DNA of 30,781 nucleotides from a virus: IMG/VR virus record IMGVR_UViG_3300042383_001339, positions 1 to 30,781 of that record; one strand, given 5' to 3'. A program made the position numbers and the translations under genes. This document shows, in pieces, positions 1-5,490 of the stretch. The notes under the pieces are model-generated. The model saw only the letters and a program-made list of their open reading frames with translations. It was not told the DNA's origin and did not search any database. The stretch's first letter is position 1, and every line of letters starts with the position of its first letter.

Positions 1-163
1 TCTTGTACTTAACGTCCAACACCAATTGTGCATTGGCTGTGAAACGAAGCAGCACTGGATAATCTTTTTGCATCATGTATTTAGTTTAGTGCATTTTTGC
101 ATCTTTGTCAACTGTTTTGTGACTTTCGTCGTTCACTGTCTATTGCAGCTTGCAGACACCCTA

Positions 164-197
164 TGGGCCACCGCCTGGGAATTAAACCCAGCGCCAC
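164..197 (-). tRNA. tRNA 3'-half fragment (T arm and acceptor only)
   Basis: Read on the minus strand this is a perfect 5 bp T stem (CTGGG/CCCAG) around the loop TTTAATT, then a 7 nt acceptor strand GCGGTGG, a discriminator C and CCA. No matching 5' acceptor strand (CCACCGC) lies in the next 100 bases upstream on that strand, so it looks like a detached 3' half of a tRNA gene. It could also be a chance hairpin. Confidence 0.35.
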
Positions 198-210
198 AAA
201 ACAGTTGAAA

Positions 211-248
211 TGGTAGTCCCGAGAGGATTCGAACCTCTGAGATTAAAA
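211..248 (-). tRNA. second tRNA 3'-half fragment, near copy of the adjacent Arg tRNA end
   Basis: The minus strand has a perfect T stem (AGAGG/CCTCT) with canonical loop TTCGAAT, the acceptor strand CGGGACT, A73 and CCA. The acceptor and CCA are identical to those of the Arg-like tRNA immediately upstream (249-332), but no D or anticodon arm is present. It reads as a tandem partial duplication of a tRNA 3' end, a typical recombination scar. Confidence 0.5.
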
Positions 249-332
249 TGGTAGTCCCGGGAGGAATCGAACCTCATGCCGTCCACCTAACTCTAAGGAT
301 CGGTTTAGAAGACCGATGTCAGGCTCGGGACC
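249..332 (-). tRNA. tRNA-Arg(UCU)-like, aberrant D arm
   Basis: Acceptor GGTCCCG pairs with CGGGACT (first pair G-U), followed by A73 and encoded CCA. The anticodon arm is TCGGT/ACCGA around CTTCTAA, giving anticodon UCU (Arg, AGA codons). The T loop TTCGATT is canonical but its stem has one mismatch. Only 9 nt separate the acceptor from the anticodon stem, so there is no normal D arm, and the region between anticodon and T arms is 23 nt. It may be a decayed gene or an unusual functional tRNA. Confidence 0.55.
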
Positions 333-342
333 AAAACTTAAC

Positions 343-990
343 TTAAATCTTACTTACGAAATCGTCAATCTCTTTTATTGAAACTAGAATGACTAGATTT
401 GGAAATTGCTCTAACAAACACTTTATCTTTTTTTCTTGCGATGCATAAGCTGCTGGATTTTTTGGATCAACATACACATCCAAAGATGGGATGTAAAAAT
501 CTGGAAAATAGTTTCTCACATCACCATTTTCATCTGTCCAACGTACTGGTTCAGGACGAGTCCATTTAACGTTCATCTCATCTAGTTTTTTTGCTAGATG
601 CAATTCCCATGTACTGTCCAACACCACCGTTGATCCATCAGTCATAACATACTTCACAGTTGATTTCTTTAACCTTCTGTGATTAGAAGCTAATGCAGCT
701 TTTTTAATTTTTGCTTTTGTTTCTTCTGTTTGTTTTCTTCCAACATTCTTCTCTCTAATTTTATTTCTTGTTTCTTCGGAAACCTCTGCTTTCAGCCCAA
801 GCTCTTTTGCTTTAGTGAATTGATTTCTAGCAGATGTTCCCCTCATAGCAGCCATAGCAGCAAACCATTTTTCTGTTTTTGGTTTCTGTTTATACTGCTG
901 TGGATTAGCATCACACCATCTAGTGTGATTAGCTTTTTGAGAATTTGAAAAATCAGCAAATTGCAGTTCGCAATGTTTACATGTCCACAT
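343..990 (-). CDS. PD-(D/E)XK-type homing endonuclease with N-terminal zinc finger
   Basis: A 215 aa free-standing nuclease. Residues 4-25 form a C-x2-C-x13-H-x3-C finger. A basic middle section (about 60-110) resembles NUMOD3-type DNA-binding repeats (SEETRNKIREK, TEETKAKIKKA). The C-terminal half carries a nuclease core: E in DSTWELHLAKKLDE, then YFPDFYI and VYVDPKN, matching the spacing of E...PD...(D/E)xK proteins of the VSR/EDxHD-like homing group. The final motif has D rather than E before PK. It sits inside the tRNA cluster, which suggests homing into tRNA loci. A near-consensus late box (CATAAATA, 1007-1014) and a hairpin around the ribosome site precede it. Family assignment is from motifs only. 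Confidence 0.75.
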   Translation of the reverse strand: MWTCKHCELQFADFSNSQKANHTRWCDANPQQYKQKPKTEKWFAAMAAMRGTSARNQFTKAKELGLKAEVSEETRNKIREKNVGRKQTEETKAKIKKAALASNHRRLKKSTVKYVMTDGSTVVLDSTWELHLAKKLDEMNVKWTRPEPVRWTDENGDVRNYFPDFYIPSLDVYVDPKNPAAYASQEKKIKCLLEQFPNLVILVSIKEIDDFVSKI

Positions 991-1004
991 GATAACCTCT
1001 CATG
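988..1004 (-). promoter_or_regulatory. start-codon hairpin of the endonuclease at 343-990
   Basis: CATGA (1004-1000) pairs with TCATG (992-988), which contains the ATG; the 7 nt loop GAGGTTA holds the ribosome binding site. A late RNA starting 6 nt after the box at 1007-1014 would begin at 1001, inside the 5' arm, and lose most of the stem. Confidence 0.5.
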
Positions 1005-1006
1005 TT

Positions 1007-1014
1007 TATTTATG
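1007..1014 (-). promoter_or_regulatory. T4-type late promoter box, CATAAATA
   Basis: Seven of eight matches to the T4 gp55-dependent late box TATAAATA, upstream of the endonuclease at 343-990. With T4 spacing (box at -13 to -6) the start point would be near 1001. Confidence 0.55.
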
Positions 1015-1029
1015 CAAAGATGCGTAATT

Positions 1030-1078
1030 TAGTTATTTGCTCTATCCTAAATTCTCATTGTAGCTGAGCTACGGAGGC
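1030..1078 (-). tRNA. tRNA 5'-half fragment
   Basis: The minus strand reads GCCTCCG then TAGCTCAG, the canonical acceptor and D-stem start of a tRNA, and later GGATAGAGC, a canonical D-stem end. About 16 extra bases sit in the D loop and no matching 3' acceptor (CGGAGGC) is present nearby on this strand. The endonuclease gene begins shortly downstream, so this may be the remnant of a tRNA disrupted by the mobile gene. Confidence 0.35.
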
Positions 1079-1086
1079 AAAAGTGT

Positions 1087-1162
1087 TGGTGCGCCCGCCC
1101 GGGTACGATCCGGGGACCCTCTGATTAAAAGTCAGATGCTCTACCAACTGAGCTACGAGCGC
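1087..1162 (-). tRNA. tRNA-Lys(UUU)
   Basis: Acceptor GCGCTCG/CGGGCGC (one T-G pair), D arm with GCTC/GAGC, anticodon arm TCTGA/TCAGA around CTTTTAA (anticodon UUU), T stem CCCGG/CCGGG and encoded CCA. The T loop is ATCGTAC: the usual T54 is replaced by A, which is unusual. Confidence 0.9.
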
Positions 1163-1238
1163 ATGATGTTGTTTGTAGCGTCCCTTGCATCGCTTCTTTG
1201 GGAGTGATCATGCCCAAACAACAGAGACATGATCGAAA

Positions 1239-1313
1239 TGGTAGGGTGTACGGGATTCGAACCCGTGTCGAGAATTTGAAGGACTCCAATGCTAACCGCT
1301 GCACCAACACCCC
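1239..1313 (-). tRNA. tRNA-Glu(UUC)
   Basis: Acceptor GGGGTGT/ACACCCT (first pair G-U), T stem ACGGG/CCCGT with TTCGAAT loop, encoded CCA. The anticodon stem GGAGT/ATTCT (two G-U pairs) encloses CCTTCAA, giving anticodon UUC. Position 33 is C, not the near-universal U, and the stem is weak. Confidence 0.8.
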
Positions 1314-1343
1314 ATAAAAATTGTGGATGATTACTGAGAATTA

Positions 1344-1420
1344 CGTCTCGGAAGGAATTGAACCTTCGACCAGTTCAGGTTGGTTTGCATCCAGCAATTT
1401 AACCTATAACCATCATCAGC
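1344..1420 (-). tRNA. degenerate tRNA-Cys(GCA)-like sequence
   Basis: A perfect T arm (GAAGG/CCTTC around TTCAATT) and an anticodon-like arm GCTGG/CCAAC around ATGCAAA (anticodon GCA, Cys, one mismatch) lie at tRNA spacing. The acceptor strand CGAGACG has no good 5' partner and there is no encoded CCA. Probably a decayed tRNA gene; the 5' boundary is uncertain. Confidence 0.4.
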
Positions 1421-1489
1421 GTATCCTGCCCAGAGTCGAACGGGCGTTGACCATCACTTGAACCAACCTGCACCGGCAGTTTTGGATAC
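1421..1489 (-). tRNA. tRNA-like sequence with unreadable anticodon
   Basis: A 6 bp closing stem GTATCC/GGATAC and a T-arm-like hairpin with loop TTCGACTC lie at tRNA spacing (69 nt from end to end), but no clear anticodon arm or CCA is seen. A 10 bp inverted repeat links it to the neighbouring Cys-like sequence (1376-1385 with 1461-1470). I read it as a degenerate tRNA. Confidence 0.3.
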
Positions 1490-1499
1490 TTAAAAATTG

Positions 1500-1585
1500 T
1501 GGAGGAGGATGATAGCATCGAACTATTATCCCGAGGGATACTACAGTTTTCAAGACTGTGTGGGGAGCCAACCCCAGCATCCTCC
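1500..1585 (-). tRNA. tRNA-Ser(UGA)
   Basis: Class II tRNA: acceptor GGAGGAT/ATCCTCC, anticodon arm ACAGT/ACTGT around CTTGAAA (anticodon UGA), a long variable arm (ATCCC/GGGAT), T loop TTCGATG and encoded CCA. The discriminator is T, not the usual G73 of tRNA-Ser, and the T stem has one mismatch. Confidence 0.85.
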
Positions 1586-1592
1586 AAAATTG

Positions 1593-2240
1593 TTAATTTT
1601 CGTACATTGAAGTATAGTTTTTGCCATACTTCCTAATCACGTATTCTAAAATATCTTTGAGATCATTTGCATACAAAACTGTTATGTCTGGATTACAACT
1701 TAACTTGGCTTCCCATTGTTCAGTTTTATAGCCTTTGATTTCAATTAATTTTCCCTCGACAATAAAATCTGGAATGTAATTCTTAACTTCACCATTCCAA
1801 ACATACTGTCTTTTTTCTAAATTTCTTTCAATAGAAATGTTGTGATCTAGACAATAAATCACATACGCTAGTTCCCAACTACTATCGCAAAAGAAATTTT
1901 TGAACCATCCTTTTTTGCCTCTTCCTGAGCCTTTTACATAACCGCCTAACTTTCGACGTTTAGCGACGTCTCTTAGTTTGTCTTTGCGTTGTTGTTCTTT
2001 TTCAGGATCTAAAGATTTTCCCGGAGAATTTGATTTTCTTCCTTTTAATTTCTTTGAAATGTCTGGCCGTAATCTCCCAGATAATTTAGAAGCAATTGAA
2101 GCTATAGAGGCATTAGTAAATTTAGTTTGCCCCTCATTCCAAGCAGGAATTCTGTTTGTATTTTTCTTACATTTAGATTGATGAATAGACAAAAGACCTG
2201 CATTTTTACAAATGCGATCACAAAATTGACAAATATGCAT
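1593..2240 (-). CDS. PD-(D/E)XK-type homing endonuclease with N-terminal zinc finger
   Basis: A 215 aa nuclease with the same layout as the one at 343-990 but little sequence identity. Residues 4-24 form a C-x2-C-x12-H-x3-C finger (CQFCDRIC...HQSKC). The C-terminal core has E in SSWELAYVIYCLDH, then NYIPDFIVEGKLIEIKGY, a textbook PD...ExK pair. The middle (about 50-105) is lysine-rich. It lies directly downstream of the tRNA cluster and ends 8 bases from tRNA-Ser. The start ATG is chosen because a good AAAGGAAA site sits 6 bases upstream; both fall in a hairpin behind an exact late promoter box. Confidence 0.8.
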   Translation of the reverse strand: MHICQFCDRICKNAGLLSIHQSKCKKNTNRIPAWNEGQTKFTNASIASIASKLSGRLRPDISKKLKGRKSNSPGKSLDPEKEQQRKDKLRDVAKRRKLGGYVKGSGRGKKGWFKNFFCDSSWELAYVIYCLDHNISIERNLEKRQYVWNGEVKNYIPDFIVEGKLIEIKGYKTEQWEAKLSCNPDITVLYANDLKDILEYVIRKYGKNYTSMYEN

Positions 2241-2260
2241 GAGTGTTTCCTTTCATACAT
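2235..2260 (-). promoter_or_regulatory. hairpin masking the start of the endonuclease at 1593-2240
   Basis: ATGTATGA (2260-2253) pairs with TCATGCAT (2242-2235), 8 bp with one G-U. The loop contains AAGGAAA (ribosome site) and the 3' arm contains the ATG. The predicted late start at 2255 would leave only three of the eight pairs. This is the arrangement known for T4 I-TevI. Confidence 0.6.
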
Positions 2261-2268
2261 TATTTATA
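2261..2268 (-). promoter_or_regulatory. late promoter TATAAATA
   Basis: Exact T4 late box directly upstream of the hairpin and homing endonuclease gene. Confidence 0.75.
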
Positions 2269-2331
2269 CAATCAAGACCAGTCGTCCTCCATGGACGGCA
2301 CCCGCTATTAAACTTGTTTTGTTACTCTACC

Positions 2332-2464
2332 CAGAGTGTATTGATCAAACTTTAATGTCGAACGTTGGATCTCGACCTATTTGCATTTGAGACATCACGT
2401 GCTGAGTAGCGAGGAAGACCGTGGTCAGCTGCCTATCTCAACACCAAAGTATCAATACACTCTG
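2332..2464 (-). ncRNA. candidate structured RNA, three-way junction
   Basis: No credible gene occupies this stretch. The ends form a perfect 14 bp stem (CAGAGTGTATTGAT, 2464-2451, with 2345-2332), extended by ACTTT/AAAGT. Inside, TTGAGA pairs with TCTCAA and then GCTGA with TCAGC (one arm), and GTCGA pairs with TCGAC (second arm), giving a three-way junction. A TTGACA-17-TAAAAT promoter lies about 50 nt upstream of the first stem. The function is unknown; a regulator or decoy RNA is an inference. Confidence 0.5.
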
Positions 2465-2520
2465 ATAGTTTGTTTGTTTTGGTAATATTCTGTTGTCAAT
2501 GAACTGTGCTAACAAATACT

Positions 2521-2549
2521 ATTTTAGCATCTGCTAACGTTGCTGTCAA
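2521..2549 (-). promoter_or_regulatory. sigma70-type promoter for the structured RNA
   Basis: TTGACA (2549-2544), 17 nt, TAAAAT (2526-2521). A hairpin GTCAAGCTG/CAGGTTGAC (2545-2567, loop TTAAA, one mismatch) overlaps the -35 box and could end RNA arriving from the 2701-2729 promoter or act as a protein site. Confidence 0.65.
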
Positions 2550-2588
2550 CCTGTTTAACAGCTTGACTTTAAAGGACTCAGAATTGAA

Positions 2589-2606
2589 CTAAACTTTAAA
2601 GTTTAG
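2589..2606. repeat. perfect 18 bp palindrome
   Basis: CTAAACTTTAAAGTTTAG is fully self-complementary. It lies between the two promoters of the non-coding region, so it could be a protein-binding site or an RNA hairpin in the transcript from 2701. Confidence 0.5.
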
Positions 2607-2700
2607 CGGCAGGCCTGTTTTACCGTTTCGGTTCCTGCTCTTCACCTTATTCTGTATTCTGTCAGTTTCTGCTGAGTTGTTAGCTGTCCTCTACTCTTTT

Positions 2701-2729
2701 AGTATAGCAAGCTCTACCGAGCCCGTCAA
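2701..2729 (-). promoter_or_regulatory. early promoter, TTGACG-17-TATACT
   Basis: Member of the phage early promoter set (TATACT followed by AAAAGAGTA). It points into the gene-free region 2270-2690, where no coding sequence follows, so it probably makes an untranslated RNA or reads through to the endonuclease at 1593-2240. Confidence 0.75.
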
Positions 2730-2766
2730 CACAAAAACAAAAAGCCTGCAAATTTCTTTGCAGGCT
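2730..2766 (-). terminator. intrinsic terminator of the 5441-2919 operon
   Basis: AGCCTGCAAA pairs with TTTGCAGGCT (10 bp, 4 nt loop, 2743-2766); on the minus strand it is followed by TTTTTGTTTTTG. It closes the operon coming from 5450. Confidence 0.85.
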
Positions 2767-2790
2767 GTTGGAATTCACATTTGATTGCGT

Positions 2791-2883
2791 TTATCCAACA
2801 TCACCTGCATAGATGGGTTCTCTATTGGCCCAATTTGGCTGGGCGGAAAATGAAACCATTGAGTGATGTTTTGCTTTGTGCAT
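2791..2883 (-). CDS. possible 30 aa leaderless late peptide
   Basis: An ATG lies exactly 5 nt after an exact TATAAATA box (2889-2896), so a T4-type late RNA would start on the ATG. The frame runs 30 codons (begins MHKAKHH, ends YAGDVG) and stops just before the terminator. No homology is recognised and no Shine-Dalgarno site can exist. The support is positional only. Confidence 0.35.
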   Translation of the reverse strand: MHKAKHHSMVSFSAQPNWANREPIYAGDVG

Positions 2884-2888
2884 ATGTT

Positions 2889-2896
2889 TATTTATA
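2889..2896 (-). promoter_or_regulatory. late promoter TATAAATA
   Basis: Exact late box just inside the operon end. Only the small frame 2791-2883 follows before the terminator. Confidence 0.65.
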
Positions 2897-2918
2897 CCAG
2901 ACAGACCAAAAAGATCGA

Positions 2919-3284
2919 TTATTCTGACAGGATTTTCCAAAAATTATGATCGTGATCAACTTCAAATAGTGCGTCAGATGATCCGCTGCGGATTAACTTG
3001 GAATACTTAAAGCCGTGTGTTATTAGAAAACTCTGTATGAGATTGGTATCCAAAACAGTTTTTTGGCGTAACTCTATCACTTGTTTTGTTTTCCAGCCCC
3101 GCTTTGCGTCGTCCCAAACCAGTGCGCCACGTTCATTGCGGTCGTATTCTTCCTTAACAAATTCACATGTGAGCTTGCTCACGCTCACCTTCAATCGCCA
3201 GCTCTTGCCATGCCGAAAAATGGCAGCACGAAATCCGTTTTCACGCAAAGCCTTTTCCAATGTTGTTTGCTGTTCTTTGGTCAT
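2919..3284 (-). CDS. hypothetical protein, last gene of the TVFDLI operon
   Basis: A 121 aa soluble protein that I do not recognise. It is charged, with an N-terminal helix (TKEQQTTLEKALRENGF) followed by strands (FRAAIFRHGKSWRLKVSVSKL). It lacks the TVFDLI tail of the neighbouring paralogs, though its length and alternating basic and aromatic residues are similar. The start overlaps the stop of the preceding gene (ATGA), indicating translational coupling. The intrinsic terminator lies about 150 bases after its stop. Confidence 0.75.
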   Translation of the reverse strand: MTKEQQTTLEKALRENGFRAAIFRHGKSWRLKVSVSKLTCEFVKEEYDRNERGALVWDDAKRGWKTKQVIELRQKTVLDTNLIQSFLITHGFKYSKLIRSGSSDALFEVDHDHNFWKILSE

Positions 3285-3544
3285 TTGCTAATAGTTGAAA
3301 TCATATCAAACACTGTGCCAATATCATACGTGGCGCGATAAAAGGTAGAGCCTTTTGTTTGCCTTGCGTGAGGTAAATATTCTCGAATGAGCTCATCAAA
3401 AATAGCACGTCGATCTCTACCATAATCTCTTGCATATGCACTGAGCACAGTCACGTAATATCTGCCTTTTCTTTGGCGAAATGTACAAATACAGTTATAA
3501 ACTGGTGCCCAGCGAAGCAAATCTCCAAAGGCGCCCGGTAGCAT
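3281..3544 (-). CDS. small TVFDLI-family protein
   Basis: An 87 aa protein ending YDIGTVFDMISTISK. Its middle alternates strands (YYVTVLSAYA) and a helix (AIFDELIREYL), then YLPHARQ, which matches YYPAARL in the next paralog and YYPKSKY in the frameshifted one. It is one of six tandem genes between 3281 and 5259 that share the C-terminal (G/L/A)T(V/A)FD(L/M/I)I motif. Its start lies 3 bases after the previous stop. Function unknown; the motif may be a docking peptide for a shared partner. Confidence 0.75.
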   Translation of the reverse strand: MLPGAFGDLLRWAPVYNCICTFRQRKGRYYVTVLSAYARDYGRDRRAIFDELIREYLPHARQTKGSTFYRATYDIGTVFDMISTISK

Positions 3545-3547
3545 AAT

Positions 3548-3928
3548 TTATTCGTCGCCATCCTGCTTAACAGTTAAGCTACCCGATGGGCGGGATGCTG
3601 TAATCATTGGTTGAACGCCCACAATTTGGCTGGCAATCACCGTAGGCATCACACTTCTGAGAATGTTCATACTAAAATCCAGAACCGGAGTGGGATTTGC
3701 TATCAGATCAAACACTGTGCCTATATTGTAGGTTAATTCTGTATCAGTCCGGCGTATCAGTCGGGCAGCAGGATAATACTGTTTGATTCTTCGAGTCCAG
3801 CCACTCTCTGTTATTGAATTCACACCTGTGATTTTTACATAATTCCATTTCCTTTTACTGTAAAAGGTGTATTCGAACCCCAATCGTTCTACGACACTTT
3901 TGAAGTCTTGCGGCATATCAATGAACAT
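3548..3928 (-). CDS. small TVFDLI-family protein with C-terminal extension
   Basis: A 126 aa paralog. Residues 1-76 match the family plan (FEYTFYSKRKWNYVKITG, QYYPAARLIRR, YNIGTVFDLI). Unlike its siblings it continues for about 50 residues rich in hydrophobic and serine/threonine residues (VMPTVIASQIVGVQPM). The start follows the preceding stop by one base. Function unknown; cytoplasmic, since no signal peptide is seen. Confidence 0.75.
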   Translation of the reverse strand: MFIDMPQDFKSVVERLGFEYTFYSKRKWNYVKITGVNSITESGWTRRIKQYYPAARLIRRTDTELTYNIGTVFDLIANPTPVLDFSMNILRSVMPTVIASQIVGVQPMITASRPSGSLTVKQDGDE

Positions 3929-3929
3929 G

Positions 3930-4249
3930 TTAGCTTTCTTTTTCGGCAGTCAATGGGAAGTAAGGGCAATAATATATCCCTGCGTCTATGTCGTTGTTTG
4001 TTTCCTGTGCAGTATTTACTATCAAGTCAAACGCTGTGCCTAGATCAAATACTAGATAGGAGTTAAAGTGAGATTGACGCAGTTCTTTGTATTTTGATTT
4101 GGGATAGTATCGCCAAACTAAATCTTTTACGCTCTCACAATATAACCATTCACTGAAACGCAAACAATCAGTTGATACCGATGATCAGCGGTGGTGTGAT
4201 ACTCGAAAGTCCAGCCATATTGTTCGCAGGCTTTTTCAAATGGTATCAT
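3930..4249 (-). pseudogene. TVFDLI-family gene split by a frameshift
   Basis: Two overlapping frames together reconstruct one family member. The first (4249-4127, 40 codons, starts MIPFEKACEQYGWTFEYH) stops early. The second (from about 4163 down to 3930) supplies RFSEWLYCESVKDLVW, YYPKSKYKELRQ and FDLGTAFDLI, aligning with the neighbouring intact paralogs. The switch is near 4160, where QLIVC should continue into RFSEW; a single base change in length would restore it. The cause may be mutation, assembly error or programmed frameshifting; no slippery heptamer is evident. Confidence 0.6.
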
Positions 4250-4254
4250 TGTTG

Positions 4255-4719
4255 TTAAAACCCCTCAAAATCCACGCCACGCATGGTGACGCCGCATTCT
4301 GCAAACATCTGCTGAGTACGCTCAATGTGTTCTTGCCATTGCGGTTTTTGCACCCAGGCAGCTACTGCTTGATTGCTGTTGACCACTTCTCTGATACCCA
4401 CACTCACAATGGCACGGGCGCAATCCACACAGGGCAAGCTGGGGATGTAGATGGTGCAATGATTCAAACTGGTGCCCATTCTTGCTGCATTGTAAATTGC
4501 GTTGCGTTCAGCATGTTCAATCCACCAATACTTTTCCGGACGTTCTTGCCGTTCAGGCACACAGTCATTTAAACCACGTACAAAACTGTTATAGCCGGTG
4601 GTGCGAATCTCGCGGTCCGGTCCCACAATCACACAACCAATCTGAGTGTGCGGGTCCTTGCTCTTGGTGCTCACTGTGCGCACCATGTTTAAAAAGTAAT
4701 GGTCCCAGCTGGGTGTCAT
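4255..4719 (-). CDS. deoxycytidylate (dCMP) deaminase
   Basis: A 154 aa zinc deaminase that converts dCMP to dUMP for thymidylate synthesis, a common phage nucleotide-pool enzyme. The zinc and proton-shuttle motif HAERNAI and the second zinc motif PCVDCARAI are intact. The substrate region DPHTQIGCVIV and GYNSFVRGL also match the family (T4 cd type), and the length is close to the family norm. It is embedded in the TVFDLI operon and its ATG overlaps the preceding stop (ATGA). The allosteric region is not obvious, so regulation by dCTP cannot be judged. Confidence 0.9.
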   Translation of the reverse strand: MTPSWDHYFLNMVRTVSTKSKDPHTQIGCVIVGPDREIRTTGYNSFVRGLNDCVPERQERPEKYWWIEHAERNAIYNAARMGTSLNHCTIYIPSLPCVDCARAIVSVGIREVVNSNQAVAAWVQKPQWQEHIERTQQMFAECGVTMRGVDFEGF

Positions 4720-4901
4720 TGACTTAGCTCCTGTAAAATATCAAAAACTGTTTTGGGTAAGGGCTCGATGGCACCTCGCACAGTATGATCTTCGCATAAA
4801 CATTTATACCAACCCGCGGCATCTTGATATTTTTCAAAGTCTGATGTTTTGCGATAACCCCATCTATCGTACCAGATCACTCTCCAGCATACTGGTATCA
4901 T
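4716..4901 (-). CDS. small TVFDLI-family protein
   Basis: A 61 aa protein with the plan CWRVIWYDRWGYRKTSDF, then a helix with AGWYKCLCED, and the tail KTVFDILQELSQ. It pairs closely with the next gene upstream (WQVFYRTVAGYGGWKT...LTVFDLIKRGGQ). The start overlaps the preceding stop by 4 bases after a GAGGTGG ribosome site. Function unknown. Confidence 0.75.
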   Translation of the reverse strand: MIPVCWRVIWYDRWGYRKTSDFEKYQDAAGWYKCLCEDHTVRGAIEPLPKTVFDILQELSQ

Positions 4902-5086
4902 TGGCCACCTCGCTTGATTAGGTCAAACACAGTCAACGGCTTTGGTTCCCAAACATAAGTGGATTTTTTTAGTTCATGATATCGATTCCAGGCCTCAGCC
5001 TCATTGTCAAACTCATCAGTTTTCCAACCCCCGTACCCAGCCACAGTTCTGTAAAATACTTGCCAACGAACAAAGTGATCTGTCAC
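4898..5086 (-). CDS. small TVFDLI-family protein, GTG start
   Basis: A 62 aa paralog starting VTDHFVRWQVFYRT and ending KPLTVFDLIKRGGQ. The GTG start overlaps the preceding stop (GTGA) and sits behind GGAGG, a strong ribosome site, which decides the start. A strand pair with GYGGWKTDEF is followed by a helix (EAEAWNRYHELKK). Function unknown. Confidence 0.75.
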   Translation of the reverse strand: MTDHFVRWQVFYRTVAGYGGWKTDEFDNEAEAWNRYHELKKSTYVWEPKPLTVFDLIKRGGQ

Positions 5087-5259
5087 TGTGCCTCCTGAAT
5101 TATATCGAATACAGTGGCTGGTTCGATTTTTACACTAAGATCACTCATGCTTTTTTTAATCATTGAACAAAAGGTATTAGCTAGCTTTTCATTTTCAAAA
5201 TAATACACCAACTTTTTGCCGCCCCACCCACCTATGTCTACAATCACTCTGGTAATCAC
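5083..5259 (-). CDS. small TVFDLI-family protein, GTG start
   Basis: A 58 aa frame starting at a GTG that overlaps the preceding stop (GTGA). It reads ITRVIVDIGGWGGKKLVYYF, then a helix (KLANTFCSMIKKSM) and the tail EPATVFDIIQEAQ. The same two-strand, GGWGG turn and C-terminal motif as its neighbours make it a real gene despite its size. Function unknown. Confidence 0.7.
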   Translation of the reverse strand: MITRVIVDIGGWGGKKLVYYFENEKLANTFCSMIKKSMSDLSVKIEPATVFDIIQEAQ

Positions 5260-5441
5260 GGGTACTCTCTTTCTGAGACCAGTGTCAGAGTATAAGTGCG
5301 AACCAAAACTGATCCCCTGGGTCGTTTCTTGGTATAAACCAAATCATTAACGCATCCTGGATTGCATGTGCCAGAATTTCCAATTGCGCCATTGCACTGT
5401 TTGCAAATAAAAACATGATGAAACAACAAGTCTGACTGCAT
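5256..5441 (-). CDS. small zinc-ribbon-like protein, first gene of the operon
   Basis: A 61 aa protein with four cysteines in CKQCNGAIGNSGTCNPGC (residues 13-30), a likely zinc site, followed by a basic strand-rich tail. The start ATG lies 8 nt after the -10 box of the operon promoter, so the leader is almost absent and no ribosome site is possible. Its stop overlaps the next GTG. Function unknown; it shares no TVFDLI tail. Confidence 0.65.
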   Translation of the reverse strand: MQSDLLFHHVFICKQCNGAIGNSGTCNPGCVNDLVYTKKRPRGSVLVRTYTLTLVSEREYP

Positions 5442-5449
5442 TTAGTAAT

Positions 5450-5478
5450 ATTATAGCAATAATTACAACAGAACTCAA
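5450..5478 (-). promoter_or_regulatory. operon promoter TTGAGT-17-TATAAT
   Basis: -35 TTGAGT (5478-5473), 17 nt spacer, -10 TATAAT (5455-5450). It drives the nine-gene operon that ends at the terminator near 2743. Confidence 0.75.
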
Positions 5479-5485
5479 ATAAATA
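5478..5485 (+). promoter_or_regulatory. late promoter-like box AATAAATA, leaderless start
   Basis: Seven of eight matches to TATAAATA, then exactly 5 nt, then the ATG of the structural gene. With T4 spacing the RNA would begin on the start codon. It overlaps the divergent early promoter. Confidence 0.5.
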
Positions 5486-5490
5486 TTCAT

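Noticed and set aside
164-332. tmRNA, since tRNA-like ends without a D arm are typical of it
   Set aside because: No 300-400 nt body, tag reading frame or matching 5' end is found; tRNA fragments explain the pattern better.
164-332. Phage attachment site at tRNA 3' ends
   Set aside because: Repeated tRNA 3' ends are typical of att sites, but there is no integrase in the window and the genome looks strictly virulent.
1593-2470. Group I intron around the endonuclease at 1593
   Set aside because: No split exon gene flanks it and no P/Q/R/S core was recognised; it is free-standing.
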